Assembly (NCBI GenBank): GCA_030674185.1
Contig: JAPXFY010002807.1
Coordinates: forward strand, 1 to 24,915
Direction: 5' to 3'
Source: Monoplex corrugatus
Lineage: Eukaryota; Mollusca; Gastropoda; Littorinimorpha; Ranellidae
Length of the DNA: 24,915 bases
A program made the position numbers and the translations under genes. Of this stretch, positions 1 through 8,726 are shown piece by piece. How positions within the stretch are numbered: the stretch's first letter is position 1; each line of letters begins with the position of its first letter. The notes under the pieces were generated by a model. The model was not told the DNA's origin, made no database searches, and saw only the letters and a program-made list of their open reading frames with translations.

Positions 1-409
1 CCCCTGGCATTGCCCACTTGTCCAATTTACCCACGGGGGTTTTAAAAAAACACCAGATACAAATTTAAGCTTTCCCAAAAACCACAAAAAACACCTATAA
101 AAAGCATAAATTACCTAAAATTGCTTCCACATCTCTCACCTCCCTAGGCCAAAATATGCGCTTAACAATGTACCCAATTTCAACCCTAAGAAAAGCACGT
201 AAGATTTGTCAAACACATAAGGTGAATGGCCAGAAGGCAGGAAAGATAGGAAGAAATGACAGAAAGCAAAGGAAAAAAAGGAAAAAAAACAAAGGTGACA
301 AAAAAAAGGGGAAAAATTTTAGCACAGAATTTCCAGGGTGGGGATTATTTTTTACGACAAACCCCCCGGCATCCCCACGGGGGGAACAATAAAAATTTAA
401 CCAATATAC

Positions 410-748
410 AGTCAAAGGCCCCAAATTCATATGGATTACAAAACATTTCAACTGTAAACTTTAAAAACATTGTCTCTTGTCGCTGCTTAATTTGTTCCCA
501 ATTGTATATTGGTGAAATGGAGACCCCTTGACACACGTTTCAAAGAACACTTGGCTGATATCCGCCACCAAAGGGATAAAACTATCCCCAATCACTTCAA
601 CCAATCAGACCACTCAATAAATGACATCCGAGTGAAAGGTCTGTGGCTTCTACACAATAACAGCACCATAGACAGGAAAGACGGGAGAATCCCACCTATA
701 AATAAACTTGGAACACGCAAACCACATGGTCTTAATGCCCAAACCATA
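410..748 (+). pseudogene. GIY-YIG endonuclease tail of a PLE, frameshifted
   Basis: This is the same endonuclease remnant as at 3701, but with several indels and substitutions. The Cys-rich stretch before the YIG motif is altered. The bases after the tyrosine-isoleucine-glycine codons are rearranged, giving a premature stop. The frame recovers downstream (FKEHLADIRHQRD and beyond) and is shifted again near the conserved RES segment. It cannot encode the domain. The indels cluster in the first 600 bp of the window, so poor consensus there is as likely as mutation. Confidence 0.8.
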
Positions 749-1223
749 AGTAACAAAATTCAGACATGCCGTTTCATGTCTCTTCCTGTTCCCACGCCTA
801 CTAGATTCTTGGCACCGGGCACAATCTACTCCCTTATCTCTTGGCTCTTGCCCTGTGCTTCTTCAGAACAGGGCTATACCGATATAGCATGGCCATTCTC
901 AAAATTGCAGCTCATCTCACTTCCCTTTTGACATCATGGTTGCCTCCCCTCTCCCCTTTTCTTACTACTGCTCATGATGACATGGGCATTCCATCTCTTA
1001 CCCACTGGACGAGGCGGCAGGGAAGTTTTTAGTCCGTTTTTATTATCCATTGTTTGGTGTCTGTGATTTGTCTGTGACCGTGCGTTCGCGCTTGACAAAG
1101 GCTAGTTGGCCGAAAATTTGCGCTTGTTTTGTTTTGTCTTGTTGGAGACGCGCTTACATTGGTTTTCTTGTTCTTCTGGTTTGTGTTTGCTTGGGTGCGG
1201 GCAGTCAATCTTGTTTTGGATCT
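410..1223 (+). mobile_element. 5'-truncated Penelope-like element fragment, copy 1
   Basis: This insert of about 814 bp lies inside monomer A1. The right flank has CACAATATAC at 1224-1233. The left flank has a degraded match, CCAATATAC, at 401-409. It contains a broken GIY-YIG endonuclease tail followed by about 475 bp of non-coding 3' sequence. No reverse transcriptase part is present. The same insert with the same ends occurs in A2, A3 and A4, so this is a co-amplified copy and not an independent insertion. Confidence 0.8.
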
Positions 1224-1654
1224 CACAATATACATGTCAGAAACATGTGCCTCTAGATGCACTTCATACACACACAGAGACAACCACACACATACACACA
1301 CACACACACGAGAGAAAAAAAAGACCACATATGCACATATATACACAACCACACACATGTGACATACACACCTCACCTCACCCCCCCCCCCCCCACACAC
1401 ACACCACACACACACAAAAGAAACACATAAATATACACACTTAATTTAACACTCAGATACGATCAGTCAAGTGATCAATCTTCACTTTGACACCAACAAA
1501 CAATATTTACACCAACAAACAACAACTATTAACACCAAAAACAATAACTACTGACATCAACAAACAATATAACAATATTTACCCACACAACGATTCAAGT
1601 AAAGATAGGCACGGTTTTGAAATCCACAATGAAAACACTTTGCTGATCTTGTTA

Positions 1655-1823
1655 TTGTTGTTTTAAAGCCCAGCCGACTGCACAGAGCCATATCAGGGCT
1701 GTTATTGTTGTTGTTATTGTTGTTTTAAAGCCCAGCCGACTGCACAGAGCCATATCAGGGCTGTTATTGTTGTTGTTATTGTTGTTTAAAGCCCAGCCGA
1801 CTGCACAGAGCCATATCAGGGCT
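1655..1823 (+). repeat. 61-bp minisatellite, A type, 3 copies
   Basis: Three units of TTATTGTTG-rich spacer plus an AGCCCAGCCGACTGCACAGA core ending in GGGCT. The AGCCC and GGGCT ends of each core can pair. Read on the minus strand, each unit ends GGGCTTTAAA followed by an ACAACAATAA-type tail. That looks like the 3' end of a LINE or SINE with a simple-repeat tail, but this resemblance is my inference. Confidence 0.85.
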
Positions 1824-1933
1824 ATAAGTATAACCGCTTCAAAACATAATAACTTCAACAGGGAAATAAAAAAAGGAAAGAAGAAAATTAAGTACACATA
1901 TCAATACATTCACACACATAATCTAAGGACAAA

Positions 1934-3283
1934 CCCCTGGCATTGACCACTCTGTCCAATTTACCACACAGGGGATTTAAAAAAACACACCGGATTACAA
2001 ATATAAGCATTCCTAACAACACTAAAACACCTATAAAAAAAAAGCATAAATTACCTAAAATTGCTTTCCACATCTCTCACCTCCCCTAGAGCCAAATATG
2101 CGCTTAACACATGTACCCCAATTATCAATCCTAAGAAAAAGCACGTAAGACTTTGTCAAACACATACAGGTGAATGGAACCAGCAAGAATCGAAATGATA
2201 GGAAGAAATGACAGAAAGCAAAGGAATAAGAAGAAGAAACAAAGAGTGACAGAAAAGAGGAATTTTCTAGCACAGAATTTTCCAGAAGGTGGGGATACTA
2301 TTTATACAGACAAAGCCCCCGGCATTCCCACGGGGGAACAATACAAATAACACAATATACATTTCAGAAACATGTGCATCTAGAGTGCACTTCATACACA
2401 CACAGAGGCACACAACCACACACCACACACACACCACACAAAAAAAAGACCACATATGCGCATATATACACAACCACAAACACACATGTGACATACACCT
2501 CACCCCACCCCGGCCCACCACCACACACACACACACACACACCACACGTATAAATACACACACTTAACATTGAGATACACACACCACACAAAGAGATGAT
2601 CATCAAGTGATCAATCTTCATTTTGACACCAACAAACAATAACTAATTTACACCAAACAAACAACAACTATTAACACCAAAAACAACAACTACTGACATC
2701 AACAAACAATATAACAATATTTACCCCACACAACTATTCAAGTACAGATAGGCACGGTTTGAAAATCCACAATGAAAACACTTTGCTGATCTTGTTATTG
2801 TTGTTATAAAACCCAGCCGACTGCGTAGAGCCATGCCAGGGCTGTTATTGTTGTTGTTATTGTTTAAAGCCCAGCCGACTGCATAGAGCCATATCAGGAC
2901 TGTTATTGTTATTATTGTTGTTTAAAGCCCAGCAATTGCATAGAGCCATATCAGTGCTGTTGTTGTTGTTGTTTTAAAGCCCAGCTGACTACGAAAGAGC
3001 CATGTCAGGCTGTTATTATTGTTGTTTTTAAAGCCAGCCGATGCTTTGAGCCATGTCAGTGGCTGTTATTGTTGTTGTTATTGTTTAAAGCCCAGCCGAC
3101 TGCATAGAGCCATATCAGGGCTGTTATTGTTGTTATTGTTGTTTAAAGCCCAGCCGACTGCATAGAGCCATATCAGGCTATAACCGCTTCAAAACATACA
3201 TACCTTCAACAGGGAAAAAAAAGAAAGAAAAGAAAATTAAGTACACATATCAATACATTCACACAAAGTAATGTAAGGACAAA
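1934..3283 (+). repeat. Satellite monomer B1 (empty PLE site)
   Basis: This B-type monomer shares the backbone of A1 without the PLE insert. The uninterrupted target CACAATATAC lies at about 2351-2360, directly after the GGGGGAACAATACAAATAA segment. The 16-bp palindrome of other B monomers has one extra G here. The monomer ends in a seven-unit B-type minisatellite. Confidence 0.85.
2793..3179 (+). repeat. Minisatellite, B type, 7 variant units
   Basis: Seven units of about 51-58 bp have diagnostic variants in a fixed order: (1) GCGTAGAGCCATGCCAGGG, (2) ending CAGGAC, (3) AATTGCATAGAGCC, (4) CTGACTACG, (5) TGCTTTGAGCC, (6) and (7) CATAGAGCC. The same order recurs in B2, B3 and B4, so the block was duplicated as a whole. 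This copy has small indels in units 3-5. Confidence 0.85.
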
Positions 3284-3699
3284 CCCCTGGCATTGACTAC
3301 TTTGTCCAATTTACCACACAGGGGATTTAAAAAACACACCAGACTACAAATTTAAGCATTCCTAACAACACTAAAACACCTATAAAAAGCATAAATTACC
3401 TAAAATTGCTTCCACATCTCTCACCTCCCTAGAGCCAAATATGCGCTTAACACATGTACCCAATTATCAATCCTAAGAAAAAGCACGTAAGACTTTGTCA
3501 AACACATACAGGTGAATGGACCAGTAAGGCAGGAAACGATAGGAAGAAATGACAGAAAGCAAAGGAATAAGGAAGAAACAAAGAGTGACAGAAAAGAGGA
3601 AATTTTTAGCACAGAATTTCCAGAAGGTGGGGATACTATTTATACTGACAAAGCCCCCGGCATCCCCACGGGGGGAACAATACAAATAACACAATATAC

Positions 3700-4522
3700 A
3701 GTCAAAGGCCCCAAATCTCATATGAGAATTACAAAACATTTCAACTGTCAAACTTATAACATTGTCTACTTGATCAGCTGCTCTAAATGTTCCCAATTGT
3801 ATATTGGTGAAACTGGACGCACCCTTGACACACGTTTCAAAGAACACTTGGCTGATATCCGCCACCAAAGGGATAAAACTATCCCCAATCACTTCAACCA
3901 ATCAGACCACTCAATCAATGACATCCGAGTGAAAGGTCTGTGGCTTCTACACAATAACAGCACCATAGACAGGAAAGACAGAGAATCCCACCTCATAAAT
4001 AAACTTGGAACACGCAAACCACATGGTCTTAATGACAAACCATAAGTAACAAAATTCAGACATGCCGTTTCATGTCTCTTCCTGTTCCCACGCCTACTAG
4101 ATTCTTGGCACCGGGCACAATCTACTCCCTTATCTCTTGGCTCTTGCCCTGTGCCTTCTTCAGAACAGGGCTATACCGATATAGCATGGCCATTCTCAAA
4201 ATTGCAGACTCATCTCACTTCCCTTTTGACATCATGGTTGCCTCCCCTCTCCCCTTTTCTTACTACTGCTCATGATGACATGGGCATTCCATCTCTTACC
4301 CACTGGACGAGGCGGCAGGGAAGTTTTTAGTCCCGTTTTTATTATCCATTGTTTGGTGTCTGTGATTTGTCTGTGACCGTGCGTTCGCGCTTGACAAAGG
4401 CTAGTTGGCCGAAAATTTGCGCTTGTTTTGTTTTGTCTTGTTGGAGACGCGCTTACATTGGTTTTCTTGTTCTTCTGGTTTGTGTTTGCTTGGGTGCGGG
4501 CAGTCAATCTTGTTTTGGATCT
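3700..4522 (+). mobile_element. 5'-truncated Penelope-like element fragment, copy 2
   Basis: An 823-bp insert lies between two exact copies of CACAATATAC (3690-3699 and 4523-4532). Joining the flanks across one copy restores the B-monomer sequence, as expected of a target-site duplication. The left end falls inside the PLE reading frame just before residues VKGPKSH, so the reverse transcriptase and N-terminal parts are missing. The right part, from 4046, is non-coding with no poly-A tail. Loss of the 5' end with retention of the 3' end fits target-primed reverse transcription, as known for PLEs. Confidence 0.87.
3701..4045 (+). pseudogene. GIY-YIG endonuclease C-terminal fragment of a PLE
   Basis: This open frame encodes about 114 residues and ends at a stop. 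Numbering from the in-frame Met at 3722, it shows IVY (14-16) and YIG (27-29) as the GIY-YIG signature. Arg38 and His42 sit in RFKEH, Glu88 in RESHLI, and the tail reads PHGLN. Cysteines at 9, 20 and 23 precede the YIG. In PLEs this domain nicks DNA for target-primed reverse transcription. The typical catalytic Tyr, Arg and Glu positions look present, but there is no upstream reverse transcriptase. The frame happens to stay open leftward into satellite sequence as far as 3512, which I regard as accidental. I expect no selected function. Confidence 0.85.
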
Positions 4523-4943
4523 CACAATATACATGTCAGAAACATGTGCCTCTAGATGCACTTCATACACACACAGAGACAACCACACACATACACACAC
4601 ACACACAAGAGAAAAAAAAGACCACATATGCACATATATACACAACCACACACATGTGACATACACACCTCACCTCACCCCCCCCCCCCCCACACACACA
4701 CCACACACAAAAGAACACACATAAATATACACACTTAATTTAACACTCAGATACGATCAGTCAAGTGATCAATCTTCACTTTGACACCAACAAACATATT
4801 TACACCAACAAACAACAACTATTAACACCAAAAACAATAACTACTGACATCAACAAACAATATAACAATATTTACCCCACACAACGATTCAAGTAAAGAT
4901 AGGCACGGTTTGAAATCCACAATGAAAACACTTTGCTGATCTT

Positions 4944-5215
4944 GTTATTGTTGTTTAAGCCAGCCGACTGCAAGAGCCATATAGGCTGTTATGTTGTTGT
5001 TATTTTTGTTTAAAGCCCAGCCGACTGCACAGAGCCATATCAGGGCTGTTATTGTTGTTGTTATTGTTGTTTAAAGCCCAGCCGACTGCACAGAGCCATA
5101 TCAGGCTGTTATTGTGTTGTTATTGTTGTTTAAAGCCCAGCCGACTGCACGAGCCATATCAGGGCTTTATTGTTGTTTATGTAAAGCCCCGCCGATGCAC
5201 AGAGCATATCAGGCT
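4944..5215 (+). repeat. 61-bp minisatellite, A type, 5 degraded copies
   Basis: Five units have core starts near 4961, 5017, 5077, 5137 and 5187. They carry many one-base deletions that are absent from the equivalent arrays at 8324 and 11722. Each core keeps the CAGCCGACTGCA-type centre except the last. Confidence 0.8.
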
Positions 5216-5748
5216 ATAAGTAAACCTTCAAAACATAATAAATTAAAGGAATAAAAAGGAAAGAAGAAAATTAAGTACACATATCAATACATTCACACAC
5301 ATAATCTAAGGACAAACCCCTGGCATTGACCACTCTGTCCAATTTACCACACAGGGGATTTAAAAAACACACCGGATTACAAATATAAGCATTCCTAACA
5401 ACACTAAAACACCTATAAAAAAAAAGCATAAATTACCTAAAATTGCTTCCACATCTCTCACCTCCCTAGAGCCAAATATGCGCTTAACACATGTACCCAA
5501 TTATCAATCCTAAGAAAAAGCACGTAAGACTTTTGTCAAACACATACAGGTGAATGGACCAGCAAGAATCGAAATGATAGGAAGAAATGACAGAAAGCAA
5601 AGGAATAAGGAAGAAACAAAGAGTGACAGAAAAGAGGAAATTTCTAGCACAGAATTTCCAGAAGGTGGGATACTATTTATACAGACAAAGCCCCCGGCAT
5701 TCCCACGGGGGAACAATACAAATAACACAATATACATTTCAGAAACAT

Positions 5749-5764
5749 GTGCATCTAGATGCAC
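5749..5764. other. Conserved 16-bp perfect palindrome
   Basis: GTGCATCTAGATGCAC reads the same on both strands and sits 3' of ACATTTCAGAAACAT. The identical palindrome occurs at 9163-9178, 12555-12570, 15174-15189, 16272-16287, 17383-17398, 20344-20359 and 21882-21897, so it survives even in highly diverged monomers. A monomers and the 13446 monomer carry a one-base variant (GTGCC in place of GTGCA). It could be a protein-binding site, but no function can be assigned from sequence. Confidence 0.75.
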
Positions 5765-6157
5765 TTCATACACACACAGAGGCACACAACCACACACACA
5801 CACACACACAAAAAAAAGACCACATATGCGCATATATACACAACCACAAACACACATGTGACATACACCTCACCCCACCCCCGGCCCACCACACACACAC
5901 ACACACACACACACACGTAAATACACACACTTAACATTGAGATACACACACACACAAAGAGATGATCAGTCAAGTGATCAATCTTCATTTTGACACCAAC
6001 AAACAATAACTATTTACACCAACAAAACAACAACTATTAACACCAAAAACAACAACTACTGACATCAACAAACAATATAACAATATTTACCCCACACAAC
6101 TATTCAAGTACAGATAGGCACGGTTTGAAATCCACAATGAAAACACTTTGCTGATCT

Positions 6158-6548
6158 TGTTATTGTTTGTATAAAAACCCAGCCGACTGCGTAGAGCCAT
6201 GCCAGGGCTGTTATTGTTGTTGTTATTGTTTAAAGCCCAGCCGACTGCATAGAGCCATATCAGGACTGTTATTGTTATTTTTTGTTGTTTAAAGCCCAGC
6301 CAATTGCATAGAGCCATATCAGTGCTGTTGTTGTTGTTGTTTAAAAGCCCAGCTGACTACGTAGAGCCATGTCAGGCTGTTATTATTGTTGTTTAAAAGC
6401 CCAGCCGACTGCTTTGAGCCATGTCAGGGCTGTTATTGTTGTTGTTATTGTTTAAAGCCCAGCCGACTGCATAGAGCCATATCAGGGCTGTTATTGTTGT
6501 TATTGTTGTTTAAAAGCCCAGCCGACTGCATAGAGCCATATCAAGGCT
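6158..6548 (+). repeat. Minisatellite, B type, 7 variant units
   Basis: Same ordered series of seven unit variants as at 2793, including the AATTGCATAGAGCC, CTGACTACG and TGCTTTGAGCC variants. Unit 7 ends CAAGGCT, as in B3 and B4. Confidence 0.88.
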
Positions 6549-7073
6549 ATAACCGCTTCAAAACATACATACCTTCAACAGGGAAAAAAAAGGAAAGAAA
6601 AGAAAATTAAGTACACATATCAATACATTCACACACGTAATGTAAGGACAAACCCCTGGCATTGACTACTTTGTCCAATTTACCACACAGGGGATTTAAA
6701 AAACACACCAGACTACAAATTTTAAGCATTCCTAACAACACTAAAACACCTAATAAAAAGCATAAATTACCTAAAATTGCTTCCACATCTCTCACCTCCC
6801 TAGAGCCAAATATGCCTTAACACATGTCCCCAAATTTAAATCAATCCTAAGAAAAAGCACGTAAGACTTTGTCAAACACATACAGGTGAATGGACCAGTA
6901 AGGCAGGAAACGATAGGAAAAAAATGACAGAAAGCAAAGGAATAAGAAGAAACAAAGAGTGACAGAAAAGAGGAAATTTTTAGCACAGAATTTCCAGAAG
7001 GTGGGGATACTATTTATACTGACAAAGCCCCCGGCATCCCCACGGGGGGAACAATACAAATAACACAATATAC

Positions 7074-7898
7074 AGTCAAAGGCCCCAAATCTCATATGAG
7101 AATTACAAAACATTTCAACTGTCAAACTTATAACATTGTCTACTTGATCAGCTGCTCTAAATGTTCCCAATTGTATATTGGTGAAACTGGACGCACCCTT
7201 GACACACGTTTCAAAGAACACTTGGCTGATATCCGCCACCAAAGGGATAAAACTATCCCCAATCACTTCAACCAATCAGACCACTCAATCAATGACATCC
7301 GAGTGAAAGGTCTGTGGCTTCTACACAATAACAGCACCATAGACAGGAAAGACAGAGAATCCCACCTCATAAATAAACTTGGAACACGCAAACCACATGG
7401 TCTTAATGACAAACCATAAGTAACAAAATTCAGACATGCCGTTTCATGTCTCTTCCTGTTCCCACGCCTACTAGATTCTTGGCACCGGGCACAATCTACT
7501 CCCTTATCTCTTGGCTCTTGCCCTGTGCCTTCTTCAGAACAGGGCTTATACCGATATAGCATGGCCATTCTCAAAATTGCAGAAACTCATCTCACTTCCC
7601 TTTTGACATCATGGTTTCCTCCCTCTCCCCTTTTCTTACTACTGCTCATGATGACATGGGCATTCCATCTCTTACCCACTGGACGAGGCGGCAGGGAAGT
7701 TTTTAGTCCCGTTTTTATTATCCATTGTTTGGTGTCTGTGATTTGTCTGTGACCGTGCGTTCGCGCTTGACAAAGGCTAGTTGGCCGAAAATTTGCGCTT
7801 GTTTTGTTTTGTCTTGTTGGAGACGCGCTTACATTGGTTTTCTTGTTCTTCTGGTTTGTGTTTGCTTGGGTGCGGGCAGTCAATCTTGTTTTGGATCT
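7074..7898 (+). mobile_element. 5'-truncated Penelope-like element fragment, copy 3
   Basis: An 825-bp insert flanked by exact CACAATATAC copies at 7064-7073 and 7899-7908. It has the same truncation point and the same right end (TTTTGGATCT) as copies 2 and 4. Differences from copy 2 are a few single bases in the non-coding part, for example an extra T near 7546 and extra AA near 7583. Confidence 0.87.
7075..7419 (+). pseudogene. GIY-YIG endonuclease C-terminal fragment of a PLE
   Basis: The 107 residues from the Met at 7096 to the stop are identical to those of the copies at 3722 and 10493. The IVY, YIG, RFKEH, RESHLI and PHGLN landmarks are all present. The N-terminal catalytic part of the element is absent. 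Identity between copies reflects array homogenisation, not selection on each copy. Confidence 0.85.
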
Positions 7899-8323
7899 CA
7901 CAATATACATGTCAGAAACATGTGCCTCTAGATGCACTTCATACACACACAGAGACAACCACACACATACACACACACACACACACAGAGAAAAAAAAGA
8001 CCACATATGCACATATATACACAACCACACACATGTGACATACACACCTCACCTCACCCCCCCCCCCCCCCCACACACACACACACACACAAAAGAACAC
8101 ATAAATATACACACTTAATTTAACACTCAGATACGATCAGTCAAGTGATCAATCTTCACTTTGACACCAACAAACAATATTTACACCCAACAAACAACTA
8201 TTAACACCAAAAACAATAACTACTGACATCAACAAACAATATAACAATATTTACCCCACACAACGATTCAAGTAAAGATAGGCACGGTTTGAAATCCACA
8301 ATGAAAACACTTTGCTGATCTTG

Positions 8324-8616
8324 TTATTGTTGTTTAAAAGCCCAGCCGACTGCACAGAGCCATATCAGGGCTGTTATTGTTGTTGTTATTGTTGTTTAAA
8401 GCCCAGCCGACTGCACAGAGCCATATCAGGGCTGTTATTGTTGTTGTTATTGTTGTTTAAAGCCCAGCCGACTGCACAGAGCCATATCAGGGCTGTTATT
8501 GTTGTTGTTATTGTTGTTTAAAGCCCAGCCGACTGCACAGAGCCATATCAGGGCTGTTATTGTTGTTGTTATTGTTGTTTAAAGCCCAGCCGACTGCACA
8601 GAGCCATATCAGGGCT
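8324..8616 (+). repeat. 61-bp minisatellite, A type, 5 clean copies
   Basis: Cores start at 8341, 8402, 8463, 8524 and 8585, an exact 61-bp period with almost no variation. Each unit is a TTATTGTTGTTGTTATTGTT spacer, then GTTTAAAGCCCAGCCGACTG, then CACAGAGCCATATCAGGGCT. Confidence 0.9.
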
Positions 8617-8726
8617 ATAAGTATAACCGCTTCAAAACATAATAACTTCAACAGGGAAATAAAAAAAGGAAAGAAGAAAATTAAGTACACATATCAATAC
8701 ATTCACACACATAATCTAAGGACAAA

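Larger units (their letters stand above)
1..1933 (+). repeat. Satellite monomer A1 (PLE-containing)
   Basis: This is the first A-type monomer. I set monomer boundaries at the CCCCTGGCATTG motif, which recurs throughout the window. It aligns in order with A2-A4: AT-rich block, GCCCCC...GGGGG stem near 364, PLE fragment, CA tracts, a 14-C run at 1381-1394, then a three-copy 61-bp minisatellite. Bases 1-540 differ from A2-A4 by many small indels, while bases 760-1640 are nearly identical to them. The minisatellite has three units here against five in the other A monomers. The window happens to begin at the boundary motif, so the array probably continues to the left. Confidence 0.85.
3284..5316 (+). 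repeat. Satellite monomer A2 (PLE-containing)
   Basis: This A-type monomer is about 2,033 bp, in the same order as A1. The GCCCCC...GGGGG stem lies near 3654-3675, the PLE insert at 3700-4522, a 14-C run at 4678-4691 and the 61-bp minisatellite at about 4944-5215. The interval 4955-5255 is much noisier than the matching parts of A3 and A4: single bases are dropped in every minisatellite unit, while the flanks stay near-identical. Confidence 0.88.
5317..6652 (+). repeat. Satellite monomer B2 (empty PLE site)
   Basis: A B-type monomer of 1,336 bp. The empty target CACAATATAC lies at about 5726-5735, followed at 5749-5764 by the perfect palindrome GTGCATCTAGATGCAC. The CA-rich part contains a CACCCCCGGCCCACC motif that is not found in A monomers. 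It ends in the seven-unit minisatellite. Confidence 0.88.
6653..8726 (+). repeat. Satellite monomer A3 (PLE-containing)
   Basis: An A-type monomer of about 2,074 bp with the PLE insert at 7074-7898, a 16-C run at 8057-8072 and five clean 61-bp minisatellite units. Apart from a noisy stretch near 6810-6960, it is nearly identical to A2 and A4, so exchange or duplication in this array is recent. Confidence 0.88.

Noticed and set aside
410..1223. Complete Penelope-like retroelement
   Set aside because: No reverse transcriptase motifs occur anywhere in the window, and every copy is cut at the same residue upstream of the GIY-YIG domain.
1106..1444. Plus-strand frames ending in long THTHTH peptides
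   Set aside because: They start in the non-coding 3' part of the PLE and run into CA microsatellites. No coding signal is present beyond the lack of stops in CA repeats.
1655..1823. tRNA-like or small structured RNA gene in the AGCCC...GGGCT core
   Set aside because: The stem is only five pairs. No tRNA arms, A/B boxes or terminator-like T runs could be recognised.
3512..3700. N-terminal extension of the endonuclease frame into satellite sequence
   Set aside because: The target-site duplication shows the frame crosses an insertion boundary, and one-base differences in A3 and A4 close it. It is accidental read-through.
3473..3901. Long minus-strand frames recurring in each monomer (for example 6847-7275 and 10412-10672)
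   Set aside because: They are antisense to the endonuclease and to the AG-rich satellite block. The hydrophobic, Phe/Leu-rich peptide follows from the base composition, and frames break in diverged monomers.
8324..8616. CRISPR-like array of direct repeats
   Set aside because: Spacer and repeat are both constant, no cas genes are present, and the context is eukaryotic. It is a minisatellite.
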